Source: CAVRCA01 sp963719345 (GTDB taxonomy: Bacteria > Pseudomonadota > Alphaproteobacteria > Acetobacterales > Acetobacteraceae). From it: a stretch of DNA of 64,000 nucleotides. The position numbers and the translations under genes are program-made. Positions within the stretch are counted from its first letter, which is position 1. Every line of letters begins with the position of its first letter. Below the pieces are notes generated by a model. That model was given only the letters and a program-made list of their open reading frames with translations. It had not been told where the DNA came from and made no database searches. The DNA is taken from positions 1,364,001 to 1,428,000 of the forward strand of contig CAVRCA010000001.1 of NCBI GenBank assembly GCA_963719345.1, written 5' to 3'. Shown one piece after another: positions 24,917 through 33,144 of this stretch.

Positions 24917-25870
24917 ATGAACGAGCACAACGAGATGTCCGGGCCCGGCGAAACATCCGGGCAGAACCGCCGAGGGTTGCTGAAATGCATGCTATGGGCG
25001 GGAACCGGCGTCGTCTGGACCGTCAGCGGCGGCGTGCCGCGGTCCCTGCTGCTGGACAGCGCCCAGGCGGCGGAACCGACGCAGGATCTGAGTTTCGTGC
25101 AGATCAGCGACAGCCACGTCGGTTTCAGGAACGAGCCCAACCAGGACACGCCCGGCACGCTGCGCGAAGCGATCGCCGACGTCAATCGGCTGAAGGGTGA
25201 CGCGCAGCTGATGATCCACACCGGCGACGTCAGCCACCTGTCCAAGGACGAGCAGTTCGACACCGCGGCGCAGATCATCGGCGGCGCGGGGCTCGACACG
25301 CACTACGTGCCAGGCGAGCACGACGTGCTGGTCGACAACGGCCGCGCGTTCTTTGCCCGCTTCGAGAAGGGTGCGGCGCAGGGCGGCTGGTACAGCTTCG
25401 ACCAGCAGGGCGTCCACTTCATCGGCCTCAACAACGTGCAGGATCTGAAAGCCGGCGGCATGGGGGCGTTGGGACACGAGCAGCTCGAGTGGCTCGAGGA
25501 GGACCTCAAGGGCCGCTCGGCAAGCACGCCGATCGTGGTCTTCGCGCACATCCCGCTCTGGACCGTGTATGAGACGTGGGGATGGGGCACGAGCGATGGC
25601 GCGCAGGCCCTGTCTTACCTTCGGCGGTTCGGCTCGGTCACGGTGCTGAACGGGCACATCCACCAGGTGATGCAGAAAATCGAGGGCACGATCGCCTGCC
25701 ACACCGCGCGGTCCACCGCCTTCCCGCAACCGGCTCCGGGTGCCGCGGCGTCGCCTGGGCCGATGAAAGTGCCGGCCGAGCAGCTGCGCTCCATGCTCGG
25801 CGTCGCCGAGGTGCGGGTGGTACGCGGCCAGCAACGGCTGGCGATCGTCGACACGCCGTTGGCGGCCTGA
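24917..25870 (+). CDS. Tat-exported calcineurin-like metallophosphoesterase
   Basis: 317 residues from ATG at 24917 (GGGGAG upstream). Twin-arginine-type leader NRRGLLKCMLWAGTGVVWTV, AQAA cleavage region. Metal motifs: FVQISDSHVGF (D-x-H), IHTGDVSHL (GD), YVPGEHDVLVDNG (GEHD in place of GNHD), VFAHIPLW and TVLNGHIHQVM (GHxH). Likely a periplasmic phosphodiesterase or phosphatase. First gene of a four-gene operon with a cupredoxin, an ECF sigma factor and its anti-sigma factor. Confidence 0.9.
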   Translation: MNEHNEMSGPGETSGQNRRGLLKCMLWAGTGVVWTVSGGVPRSLLLDSAQAAEPTQDLSFVQISDSHVGFRNEPNQDTPGTLREAIADVNRLKGDAQLMIHTGDVSHLSKDEQFDTAAQIIGGAGLDTHYVPGEHDVLVDNGRAFFARFEKGAAQGGWYSFDQQGVHFIGLNNVQDLKAGGMGALGHEQLEWLEEDLKGRSASTPIVVFAHIPLWTVYETWGWGTSDGAQALSYLRRFGSVTVLNGHIHQVMQKIEGTIACHTARSTAFPQPAPGAAASPGPMKVPAEQLRSMLGVAEVRVVRGQQRLAIVDTPLAA

Positions 25871-25886
25871 GCAGGAGATGAACGCA

Positions 25887-26237
25887 ATGTCGCACATCCT
25901 CAATCCGACGTGGCTGCGCGCCGGCCTTCTGGCGGCGTCGGTGGCCTTTTCCGGTATCCCGCATTCGGGGTTCGCTGCCGCTTCGGCGATCGCGATCGAC
26001 AACTTCACCTTCAACCCGCCGATGCTGACGGTGCCGCCGGGTACTGAGGTGACGTGGACCAATCGCGACGACATCCCGCATCTCGTGCAGATGGTCGACG
26101 CCGCGAAGCTGACAGGGGGACGCTCGCAGCCGCTCGACACCGGCGACCATTTCAGTTTCACCTTCACCGGAGCCGGCACGTACCGCTACTTTTGCGCCCT
26201 GCACCCGATGATGACCGGGACCGTGGTGGTCAGGTGA
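25887..26237 (+). CDS. Periplasmic cupredoxin (plastocyanin/amicyanin-like)
   Basis: 116 residues from ATG at 25887, 9 bases after AGGAG; an ATG three codons earlier abuts the ribosome site. Signal peptide (GLLAASVAFSGIPHSGFAAA). Copper ligands: histidine in DDIPHLVQ and the cluster YFCALHPMMTG (Cys, His, Met), typical of a type 1 copper site. An electron carrier whose partner is unknown; it stands 16 bases after the phosphoesterase gene. Confidence 0.9.
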   Translation: MSHILNPTWLRAGLLAASVAFSGIPHSGFAAASAIAIDNFTFNPPMLTVPPGTEVTWTNRDDIPHLVQMVDAAKLTGGRSQPLDTGDHFSFTFTGAGTYRYFCALHPMMTGTVVVR

Positions 26238-26270
26238 TGCAGTCCTGAGCCTGCCTCCGGGGAGAGCGCC

Positions 26271-26792
26271 ATGGCCGGTGCTGACGCCCATCCGACCTTC
26301 GAGCAGGTTGCGGTGCCTCACCTGGATGCCGCGTACAATCTCGCGCGCTGGCTGGTGCGCGACCCCGCCCTGGCGGAGGACGTGGTGCAGGATGCAATGG
26401 TGCGCGCGCTGACCTATTTCCGCTCCTACCGAGGCGATGGCGCGCGTGCCTGGCTGCTGCGGATCGTCCGCACCACCGCCTATGACCGTCTGACGGAGCG
26501 ACGCAGCCAAGCAACGCGCGAAGCCGATCTCGACGTTGCCGAAGTAGCGGTGCCGGACCGCGCCGACGGTCCGGAAGCGGCGATGGTCCGCAAGCAGGGA
26601 GGGGAAGAGGTGAGCCGGAGGCTTGCCTCGCTGCCGCCGGAACTGCGCGAGTGCCTGGTGTTGCGGGAGCTTGAGGAGCTTTCGTATCGGGAGATCGGTC
26701 GTATTACCGGGGTACCGATCGGCACCGTGATGTCGCGGCTGTGGCGCGCCCGCCAAGCGCTGGTACGGGTGCGGGAGAGGGTCGAGCCATGA
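26271..26792 (+). CDS. ECF-family RNA polymerase sigma factor
   Basis: 173 residues. Region 2 (YNLARWLVRDPALAEDVVQD, then ALTYFRSYRGDGARAWLLRI) and region 4 (LPPELRECLVLRELEELSYR, IGRITGVPIGTVMSRLWRAR) are plain; no region 3. GGGGAGAGCGCC precedes the ATG. The stop overlaps the anti-sigma start (ATGA). It likely drives its own operon, though I found no certain copy of an ECF promoter upstream of 24917. Confidence 0.93.
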   Translation: MAGADAHPTFEQVAVPHLDAAYNLARWLVRDPALAEDVVQDAMVRALTYFRSYRGDGARAWLLRIVRTTAYDRLTERRSQATREADLDVAEVAVPDRADGPEAAMVRKQGGEEVSRRLASLPPELRECLVLRELEELSYREIGRITGVPIGTVMSRLWRARQALVRVRERVEP

Positions 26793-27577
26793 TCAACGAC
26801 ACGGCGGAGGCGGCCTGCGAGGAGATGCGGCTGCTGATCCAGGCCGAGATCGACGGCGAGCTGGACGCGGCGCGGGTTGCAGTGCTCAGCGCTCACATCG
26901 CCGAATGCACCGGCTGCATGGCGACGCGGGAGCAGCTGACGGAGCTCTCCACGACGCTGCGGCGGGATCTCGCGTATCACGCCGCGCCGGAATCCCTGCG
27001 GGCGGCGGTCGAGCAGCGCATCGCCGCGGCCCGGCCGACACCGTCCCGCGCGCCGCGCGCCCCCTGGCTCGCCGCGCTGCGGCAACGCTGGCGGGAGGTG
27101 ACGGCGTTCGGCGGGGGCGCCGCCATGGCCGCCGCGCTCGTGCTCCTGCTCGTGCTGCCGGGCCGTGGCGACTTGGCCGGCTCCGTCGTCTCCGACCACA
27201 TCCAGGCGCTGCAGCCCGGCCATCTGATGGACGTGGTCTCGACCGACCAGCACACGGTAAAACCGTGGTTCGACGGCCGGCTGGACTTCGCCCCGCCCGT
27301 GAAGGATCTGGCAGCGCAGGGCTTTCCGCTGACCGGCGGCCGGCTGGACTACGTCGATGGGCACCAGGCGGCGGCGCTGGTCTATCACCGCGCCCAGCAC
27401 GTCATAAACCTGTTCGTCTGGCTCGACCCGGGCCGCCCGGCGACGCCTCCGGTCATCGACCAGCGCAACGGCTACAACTTCGTCCATTGGTCGCAGGGCG
27501 GAATGGCGTTCTGGGCGGTCTCGGACGTGGAAGCGAGCCAGCTGGCCGATTTCGTGCGGCTGTGGCGCGAGGCCTGA
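26789..27577 (+). CDS. Anti-sigma factor with zinc-finger (ZAS) domain
   Basis: 262 residues from ATG at 26789, translationally coupled to the sigma gene. Cytosolic ZAS motif HIAECTGCM (H-x3-C-x2-C), which binds zinc and may sense redox stress, then a membrane helix GGGAAMAAALVLLLVLPG at about residue 110-128, and a periplasmic domain (HLMDVVSTDQHTVKPWFDGR and VIDQRNGYNFVHWSQGGMAF) as in ChrR-less, Fec-independent anti-sigma factors. The family periplasmic domain may sense the cell envelope. Confidence 0.9.
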   Translation: MINDTAEAACEEMRLLIQAEIDGELDAARVAVLSAHIAECTGCMATREQLTELSTTLRRDLAYHAAPESLRAAVEQRIAAARPTPSRAPRAPWLAALRQRWREVTAFGGGAAMAAALVLLLVLPGRGDLAGSVVSDHIQALQPGHLMDVVSTDQHTVKPWFDGRLDFAPPVKDLAAQGFPLTGGRLDYVDGHQAAALVYHRAQHVINLFVWLDPGRPATPPVIDQRNGYNFVHWSQGGMAFWAVSDVEASQLADFVRLWREA

Positions 27578-27604
27578 CGGCGCAGAAAAAGCTCTCGCCC
27601 GCGT

Positions 27605-28309
27605 TCAGCGCGACCCGGTCTCCTGCATGTAGCGCGCCTTGGTCTCCGCGTTCATCGGGTAGAGGCCGGGCAGCGAGGCGCCGCGCGACACCTGCTCCAT
27701 GATCCAGCTTTCCGAGCGCTCCTGCTCCGGCGCTTCCGCCAGCACGTCGTCCACCAGGGCCGCCGGGATCAGCACCGCGCCATCCTGGTCCACCACCACC
27801 AGATCGTCCGGGAACACCGCGACGCCGCCACAACCCACCGGCTGCTGCCACGCCACGAAGGTCAGCCCGGCAACCGAGGGCGGCGCCGCCGCGCCCTGGC
27901 ACCAGACCGGCAGCCCGGTCTGCAGCACGCCCGCGACGTCACGGACGACGCCGTCGGTGACCAGCGCCGCGACGCCCCGCTTGGCCATGCGCGCGCACAG
28001 GATGTCGCCGAAAATCCCGGCATCGGTGTGGCCCATCGCGTCCACCACGGCGACGCAGCCGGCCGGCATCGCCTCGATCGCTGCCCGGGTGGAGATCGGT
28101 GACGCCCAGGACGCGGGCGTCGCCAGATCCTCACGCGCCGGCACGAAGCGCAGCGTGAAGGCGCGACCGACGATGCGCGGCTGGCCGGCCTGCAGCGGCT
28201 TCGTGCCGCGCATCCAGACGTTGCGCAGGCCCTTCTTCAGCAACACGGTCGTGAGCGTCGCCGTGGTGATGTCGCGCAGGATCGAGAAGATGTCGGTGTC
28301 GGTGGCCAT
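27605..28309 (-). CDS. RraA family protein (aldolase/decarboxylase-like)
   Basis: 234 residues. RraA fold: VGRAFTLRFVPAREDLAT, VVDAMGHTDAGIFGDILCAR, and GVAALVTDGVVRDVAGVLQT with the R-D pair and the preceding GD-type acids that bind magnesium and a 2-oxo acid in HMG/CHA aldolases. Annotated kin carry the name 'ribonuclease activity regulator', but the residues favour an oxaloacetate decarboxylase or 4-hydroxy-4-methyl-2-oxoglutarate aldolase role. Converges with the anti-sigma gene. Confidence 0.88.
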   Translation of the reverse strand: MATDTDIFSILRDITTATLTTVLLKKGLRNVWMRGTKPLQAGQPRIVGRAFTLRFVPAREDLATPASWASPISTRAAIEAMPAGCVAVVDAMGHTDAGIFGDILCARMAKRGVAALVTDGVVRDVAGVLQTGLPVWCQGAAAPPSVAGLTFVAWQQPVGCGGVAVFPDDLVVVDQDGAVLIPAALVDDVLAEAPEQERSESWIMEQVSRGASLPGLYPMNAETKARYMQETGSR

Positions 28310-28385
28310 GCCGATGCTCCGTAGGGACTGCTCCGATTACGCCGCCGTCACCGGGATCGCGCAACCGCCCGCGTCGATCCGGCGG

Positions 28386-30248
28386 TCAGCGCGCTCCGCG
28401 CAAGCGCCCGACCGGCGGCGCCCACTCGCGCCGGCGGCGGACGCTCCAGGCGTAGCGGGGGTCGCCGTCCAGCAGGGAGACGTGCTCGGACAGGCGGTTC
28501 CGCTCCAGCCAGCTGATCGCTGCCTCAAGCTCCTGCAGGTTCATCTGTGCGCGCGGCTTGTCGCCGGTGCGACGCTTCAGGATGGCGTTGTAGCGATGGT
28601 AGAGCCCCTGCCCACGCGGCCGCTGCAGCGCCGTCTCATCCTCGACGGCCTGTTGCGCCACCAACTCGCCGATCCGCTGGCGCAGCCGCCGCTCCAGGAC
28701 CGAGGGCGGATCATGCATCTCGGCCTGCGCCGCCTCGTGCTCGGGACGGTGCAGGGCGAGGTCCGGACCGGGCCGCAGCAGCCCGAAGCGCAGCGCCAAG
28801 GCGTTGCTTTCAAGCGGCACGACACCCCGCTCCTCCCGCTCGCTATCGGCCAGTTGCTCCAGCAGCCAAGCCGGCGGCCGGCGCCGAAACGTCTCCTTCG
28901 GCTTCTTGGCCAAGGTTCCCTGCTCGGTCTCGACGCTGTGGCGGAAGCGCGCGAACAGCGGATCGTCGGGATGGAACACCAGGGCGCGCTGCTTGGCGTA
29001 AGGCCCGGCGTTGAAATCGACGCGGGAGGCACGCGCCACCATCTGCTCGAGCCAGGCACGGCTGCGGACATGCGTCAGCGCCGCGACGACCGCGACCTCC
29101 GGCGCGTCCAGCCCTTCATAGGCCATCGCCACCGTGACCAGCACGCTGGGTTGCGCCAGCAGGCGGAACCGGGCGAGCGCCTGGTGGGCGTCCCGCTCGT
29201 CGGAGGTGGCAAGCTGCGCCACCCCGCCCTGCGCTTCCGGAATCCATCCGCGAAGCACCGCCATGTAGCGACGCGCCGTCAGTTGGTCGGGAGCGACGAC
29301 GAGCAGCTTTCCCAGTCCGAGGGCGTCGGCGTCGGGAGCCAGTCCGCGCTCGCGCCGCCGCTCGGCCCGCAGGGTGCGGGTCGCCTCGAACGCCCGGCGA
29401 AGCAGTTCGTCGGCAAACCCGGTCCGCAGGGCGGTGAACAGGGCCGGACGGGTGGTTTCGGTCGGCCAGTGGGAAAACAGCCGGTGCGGCCCGACCGGGG
29501 TGCGGCTTTCGTCGAGCCACCGCGCCTCGCCGTCCAGCGCCCCGAACACCACCGGCAGCACGGCCCGCTCCGCCAGGGCCTGGGACCGCGAGTAGCCGAC
29601 CACCGCCCATCCCGGAGCGGCGAGGTCGATCTGCCGGGTCTTGGCGCGCGGACCGCTCCGGTAGGGCAGCCAGAGGATGCTGCGGCCGTCGGCGCGCTGC
29701 AGGGTGCCGGACAGCAGCAGCCGCAACCGGGCGCTCTCCAGCAACGGCTGCAATGCCCGGCTCCAGCCGGAGGCATCGTCCTCCACCGGCGGCGCGAGCG
29801 GATCGGGCGCCATGTCGGACAGGGCCGGAAGGTGATGCACCTCGTCGAGCACCAGCAGGGTGCGATGCCGGCGAAACTCGGCCAAGTGGAGGTCGGGCGC
29901 GGCGGCAACGCTCTGATAGGTGGTGATATAGCCGCGCAAGCCACGACACGGATCGGGCGAGTTGTCGGCGACCCTGACGTCGACCGCATGGCCGAGTGCG
30001 GCCCGCCAGTTCGGGTCGGCGAACGCCTCCTCGGCCTGCAGCCGCAGGCTGTCGCGGGGCACCACCCAGCAGACCCGCTCGACGACCCCCGCCTTGAGCA
30101 GCGGGGCCGCCGCGATCACCGGCAACAGCGATTTTCCGCCGCCCGGCGTCACCGCTGCCAGGATGTCGGTGACGGAGGCGGCCTCTCCGGCGGCGATCGC
30201 GTGGACGATGGCAGCCACTTGGGCCTGGTGGGTTCGCAGCGGACGCAT
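28386..30248 (-). CDS. SF2 DEAD/DEAH-box helicase
   Basis: 620 residues from ATG at 30248. Q-like start LRTHQAQVAAIVHAIAAG, Walker A AAVTPGGGKSLLPV, motif Ia WVVPRDSLRLQAEEAF, Walker B LLVLDEVHHLP, motif III LLSGTLQRADG, motif V VTVAMAYEGLDAPEV and motif VI LEQMVARASRVD. The C-terminal 170 residues have no catalytic motif and may bind nucleic acid. It resembles the helicase part of type III/I restriction enzymes but no methylase or nuclease gene is near, so the role is open. Confidence 0.85.
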   Translation of the reverse strand: MRPLRTHQAQVAAIVHAIAAGEAASVTDILAAVTPGGGKSLLPVIAAAPLLKAGVVERVCWVVPRDSLRLQAEEAFADPNWRAALGHAVDVRVADNSPDPCRGLRGYITTYQSVAAAPDLHLAEFRRHRTLLVLDEVHHLPALSDMAPDPLAPPVEDDASGWSRALQPLLESARLRLLLSGTLQRADGRSILWLPYRSGPRAKTRQIDLAAPGWAVVGYSRSQALAERAVLPVVFGALDGEARWLDESRTPVGPHRLFSHWPTETTRPALFTALRTGFADELLRRAFEATRTLRAERRRERGLAPDADALGLGKLLVVAPDQLTARRYMAVLRGWIPEAQGGVAQLATSDERDAHQALARFRLLAQPSVLVTVAMAYEGLDAPEVAVVAALTHVRSRAWLEQMVARASRVDFNAGPYAKQRALVFHPDDPLFARFRHSVETEQGTLAKKPKETFRRRPPAWLLEQLADSEREERGVVPLESNALALRFGLLRPGPDLALHRPEHEAAQAEMHDPPSVLERRLRQRIGELVAQQAVEDETALQRPRGQGLYHRYNAILKRRTGDKPRAQMNLQELEAAISWLERNRLSEHVSLLDGDPRYAWSVRRRREWAPPVGRLRGAR

Positions 30249-30355
30249 ATGAGGCGGCAACGAGGCTCCAGCAAGTCGCCGGCCAGTCTAGGGAATCGGG
30301 CTCGCTTGATGAGAGCGACGTCGCACGACGGTGGGCGGAAATCGCTGTCGTTGGA

Positions 30356-31582
30356 TCACGTACCGGTCATCACCTCGCCGAACCGCACCCACGACTTGCC
30401 GTCGAACTTCGCCATCTGCTCCTGGTTGACGGGAAAGAAGCGGGTCGGGCTGGTGTTCACCGTGATGCCGGGCAGCAGCATCGGCACGCTGACATTCTGC
30501 AGGCTTGCGGCCTGGCGCATGACGTTGTCGCGGCCGAGATCATCACCGCATTGCTTCAGCACCTGCACGAGCGTCGCAGCGGTCGCCAGTGCGTAGGCGA
30601 AGCCGCCGTCGTTCGGCGAGCCGTCCGGCACGTACTTCTTCATGAACTCGAGGTAGAACCTGACGTCCGCCGCATCGGCAAAGATCGGATCGTTGATGTC
30701 CTTCAGATAGATCGACGTGATGATGCCGACCGATTTGTCAACGCCGGCCGGCACCAGGGTCGCGGCGATCGAGCTTGCGGTGCTGTTCATGAAGTGCGTC
30801 GGCTGCCAGCCGATGTCGTGCAGCTTGCGGATCGCCTGCGCCGCGAACTTGGAGGTGCCGACATCGAAGAACACCGTGGCCCCGCTGTTCTGCAACGTCA
30901 CGATCTGCAAGTCGATCGTCGGATCGGTCGGCTCGTACGTCACCTCCTTGACGATCAGCTTCGCTCCGGCGTCGCCGAGGCCATCTTTCAAGCCGCGCAG
31001 GTAGTCCTTGCCGAAATCATCGTTCTGATAGAGGACCGCGATCGTCGCCCCCGGCATGTTCCGCAGGATGTATCGGCCATAGACGGAGCCTTCGGCCCGG
31101 TACGTCGGCGCCCAGCCCATGGTCCACGGAAAGTGCTCCGGGTCGCCCCAGCGCGAGGCCCCCGAGGAGACGAACAGCTGCGGCACCTGCCGCGCATTCA
31201 GATATTTCTGGACCGCGGCATTGGTCGGCGTGCCGAGCGAGCCGAACGTCAGCAGCACCTGCTCGTCCTCGACGAGCCGCCGGGTCTGTTCGACCGTCTT
31301 GGGCGGGCTGTAGCCGTCGTCGAGCGAGATCAGCCTGATCTTGCGGCCGTTGACGCCGCCCTGCTGGTTGAGCATCTGGAAGTAGGCGAGCGCGCACTTG
31401 CCCTGCACGCCGTAGGCCGAGGCGGGGCCGGAATAGGCCATGGTCTGGCCGATCTTGATTTCGCCATCGGTGACGCCCGGGCCGTATTTCTTCTGCGCGT
31501 GGGCGCGCCCGGCCGCGACGCCCGATCCGAGCAGCGCGAGGGCCGGCAGAACCCGCCCCAATTCCCTCCGTCCGATGGCCAT
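30356..31582 (-). CDS. Branched-chain amino acid-type ABC transporter substrate-binding protein
   Basis: 408 residues, type 1 periplasmic-binding fold (Peripla_BP_6). Leader with twin arginine MAIGRRELGRVLPALALLGS and AHAQ cleavage. Core: GEIKIGQTMAYSGPASAYGV, RRLVEDEQVLLTFGSLGTPT and NAAVQKYLNARQVPQLFVSS. No permease or ATPase genes are adjacent, so it probably works with a distant Liv-type transporter; kin bind aromatic acids or amides. Confidence 0.9.
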   Translation of the reverse strand: MAIGRRELGRVLPALALLGSGVAAGRAHAQKKYGPGVTDGEIKIGQTMAYSGPASAYGVQGKCALAYFQMLNQQGGVNGRKIRLISLDDGYSPPKTVEQTRRLVEDEQVLLTFGSLGTPTNAAVQKYLNARQVPQLFVSSGASRWGDPEHFPWTMGWAPTYRAEGSVYGRYILRNMPGATIAVLYQNDDFGKDYLRGLKDGLGDAGAKLIVKEVTYEPTDPTIDLQIVTLQNSGATVFFDVGTSKFAAQAIRKLHDIGWQPTHFMNSTASSIAATLVPAGVDKSVGIITSIYLKDINDPIFADAADVRFYLEFMKKYVPDGSPNDGGFAYALATAATLVQVLKQCGDDLGRDNVMRQAASLQNVSVPMLLPGITVNTSPTRFFPVNQEQMAKFDGKSWVRFGEVMTGT

Positions 31583-31618
31583 GCGTAACCTCTCCCGGTT
31601 CGTTGCCGCAGATGCCGG

Positions 31619-33055
31619 TCAGTGTACGTCAGGTTTGGTCGCGTGCCGTCTCGGATTGAGGCCGGCCGGCATCAGCAGCGCCAGCCCGAGAGCCACGACG
31701 GCGAACGTGCCCGCCAGCAGGTAGGTGTTGTGCAAACCGGCGGCCACCATCGCGGTCAGCCGGGCCAGCTCGTCTTCGGGGAGGCCGCCGCGCAGCGCCG
31801 GGTCGAGCAGCCGGTCGACGAGGTGCAAATCGGTGCCGCCCTGCCCATCCGCTCCGCGCAGGCTCGCGTTGAGCACCGCACCGCACCCGGCGGCGCCGAG
31901 CGACTGGCCGATGAAGCGCAGGAACATGGTGGAAGAGGTCGTCGCCCCGCGCTGGCGCCAGGGCACCGAGGCCTGGATGGAGACGATGAACGTGGTGCTG
32001 CACAACCCCATGCCGATGCCGATGACGAGCGACCCGGCGGCGGCGAACCATGGCCCGCGGGCCGGGGTCAGGGCGACCAGCACCGCGCAGCCCGCGAGCA
32101 GCGACAGGCCGCCGAGAATGGCGGTCAGGCGATAGCTGGTGCGCAGCATGATGCGGGCGCCGGCAATGCTGGCCAGCGCCCAGCTCACCGACATCGCGCC
32201 GAGCACCAGGCCGCCCGCCATCGGGCTGTGCCCCATCACGCCCTGCACGTAGGCGGGCAGGAACGCGCTCACCCCCATCATCAGCGCGCCCGACGCCCAG
32301 TTGCCCAGGCTGCCCAAAACGATGATCCGGTTGCGCCATAGCTCGAGCGGCAGCATGGGCTCGGCGATCCGCGACTCGTGCACCGCCAGCGCGATAAGAC
32401 CGGCGACACCGATCGCGGTGCCGGCAAGCCAGGCGAGACGGGGAAGGCTGCCGGCCTGGACCAGCACCGCCAGCAGCGCGGCGACCGAGACCAGCAGCAA
32501 CAGGGAGCCCAGCCAATCGATGCGATGCTGCCGGTGCTCCACCGTCTCGTGCAGGAACAGGGCGATCATCGCGACCGCGCCGAGGCCGATCGGCAGGTTG
32601 ACCCAGAACACCACCGGCCAGCTCACATGCTCGATCAGGAAGGCGCCGAGCGAGGGTCCGACGACGGCGGAGACGCCGAACACGCTGGAGACCATGCCCT
32701 GGATCTTGCCGCGTTCGGTCGGCGTGTAGATGTCGCCCAGGATGGTGGCGGCGATCGGCTGGATCGCCCCGGCGCCCAGTCCCTGCAGGGCGCGGAACGC
32801 GATCAGCGGCACCATGCCCCAGGCAAAGCCGCACAAGGTGGAGCCCAGCAGGAACAGCCCGACGCCGACGAAGAACACCGGCTTGCGGCCGTAGAGATCG
32901 GCCAGCCGGCCATAGACCGGAATGCTGACCGCCTGGGTCAGCAGGTAGATGGTGAAGACCCAGCTGAACAGGCGAAAGCCGCCGAGATCGGCCACGATGG
33001 TCGGCATGGCGGTGGCGATGATCGTGCTCTCGATGGCCGCTATGAACGTGGCCAT
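31619..33055 (-). CDS. MFS transporter, DHA2 (EmrB/QacA) drug exporter family
   Basis: 14-helix exporter. Motif A in GRLADLYGRKPVFFVGVGLF, motif C in VSSVFGVSAVVGPSLGAFLI, helix 1 D/E motif at IAAIESTIIATAMPTIV. The only usual start codon near the front is ATG at 33055, which lies inside helix 1 and loses about ten residues of it; upstream the frame stays open through a palindromic repeat (GFSVAPSPGAGRGEG) but has no clear start. Either the repeat displaced the true start or a base is wrong here. It is 90 bases from the acyl-CoA dehydrogenase stop. Confidence 0.85.
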   Translation of the reverse strand: MATFIAAIESTIIATAMPTIVADLGGFRLFSWVFTIYLLTQAVSIPVYGRLADLYGRKPVFFVGVGLFLLGSTLCGFAWGMVPLIAFRALQGLGAGAIQPIAATILGDIYTPTERGKIQGMVSSVFGVSAVVGPSLGAFLIEHVSWPVVFWVNLPIGLGAVAMIALFLHETVEHRQHRIDWLGSLLLLVSVAALLAVLVQAGSLPRLAWLAGTAIGVAGLIALAVHESRIAEPMLPLELWRNRIIVLGSLGNWASGALMMGVSAFLPAYVQGVMGHSPMAGGLVLGAMSVSWALASIAGARIMLRTSYRLTAILGGLSLLAGCAVLVALTPARGPWFAAAGSLVIGIGMGLCSTTFIVSIQASVPWRQRGATTSSTMFLRFIGQSLGAAGCGAVLNASLRGADGQGGTDLHLVDRLLDPALRGGLPEDELARLTAMVAAGLHNTYLLAGTFAVVALGLALLMPAGLNPRRHATKPDVH

Positions 33056-33085
33056 CAGGCAGGCGACCAGGATCAGGGTGCGGCG

Positions 33086-33121
33086 CGCCCCCTCACCCCG
33101 GCCCGCTCCCGGAGAGGGGGC
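33086..33121. repeat. Palindromic GC-rich repeat at the MFS gene front
   Basis: CCCCCTCACCCCGGCCCG followed by CTCCCGGAGAGGGGGC; the ends pair (CCCCCTC with GAGGGGG). Same type as the repeat in ruvC. It fills the space between the acyl-CoA dehydrogenase stop and the MFS frame. Confidence 0.6.
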
Positions 33122-33144
33122 AACCGAAAACCCACAGAGGGGGT

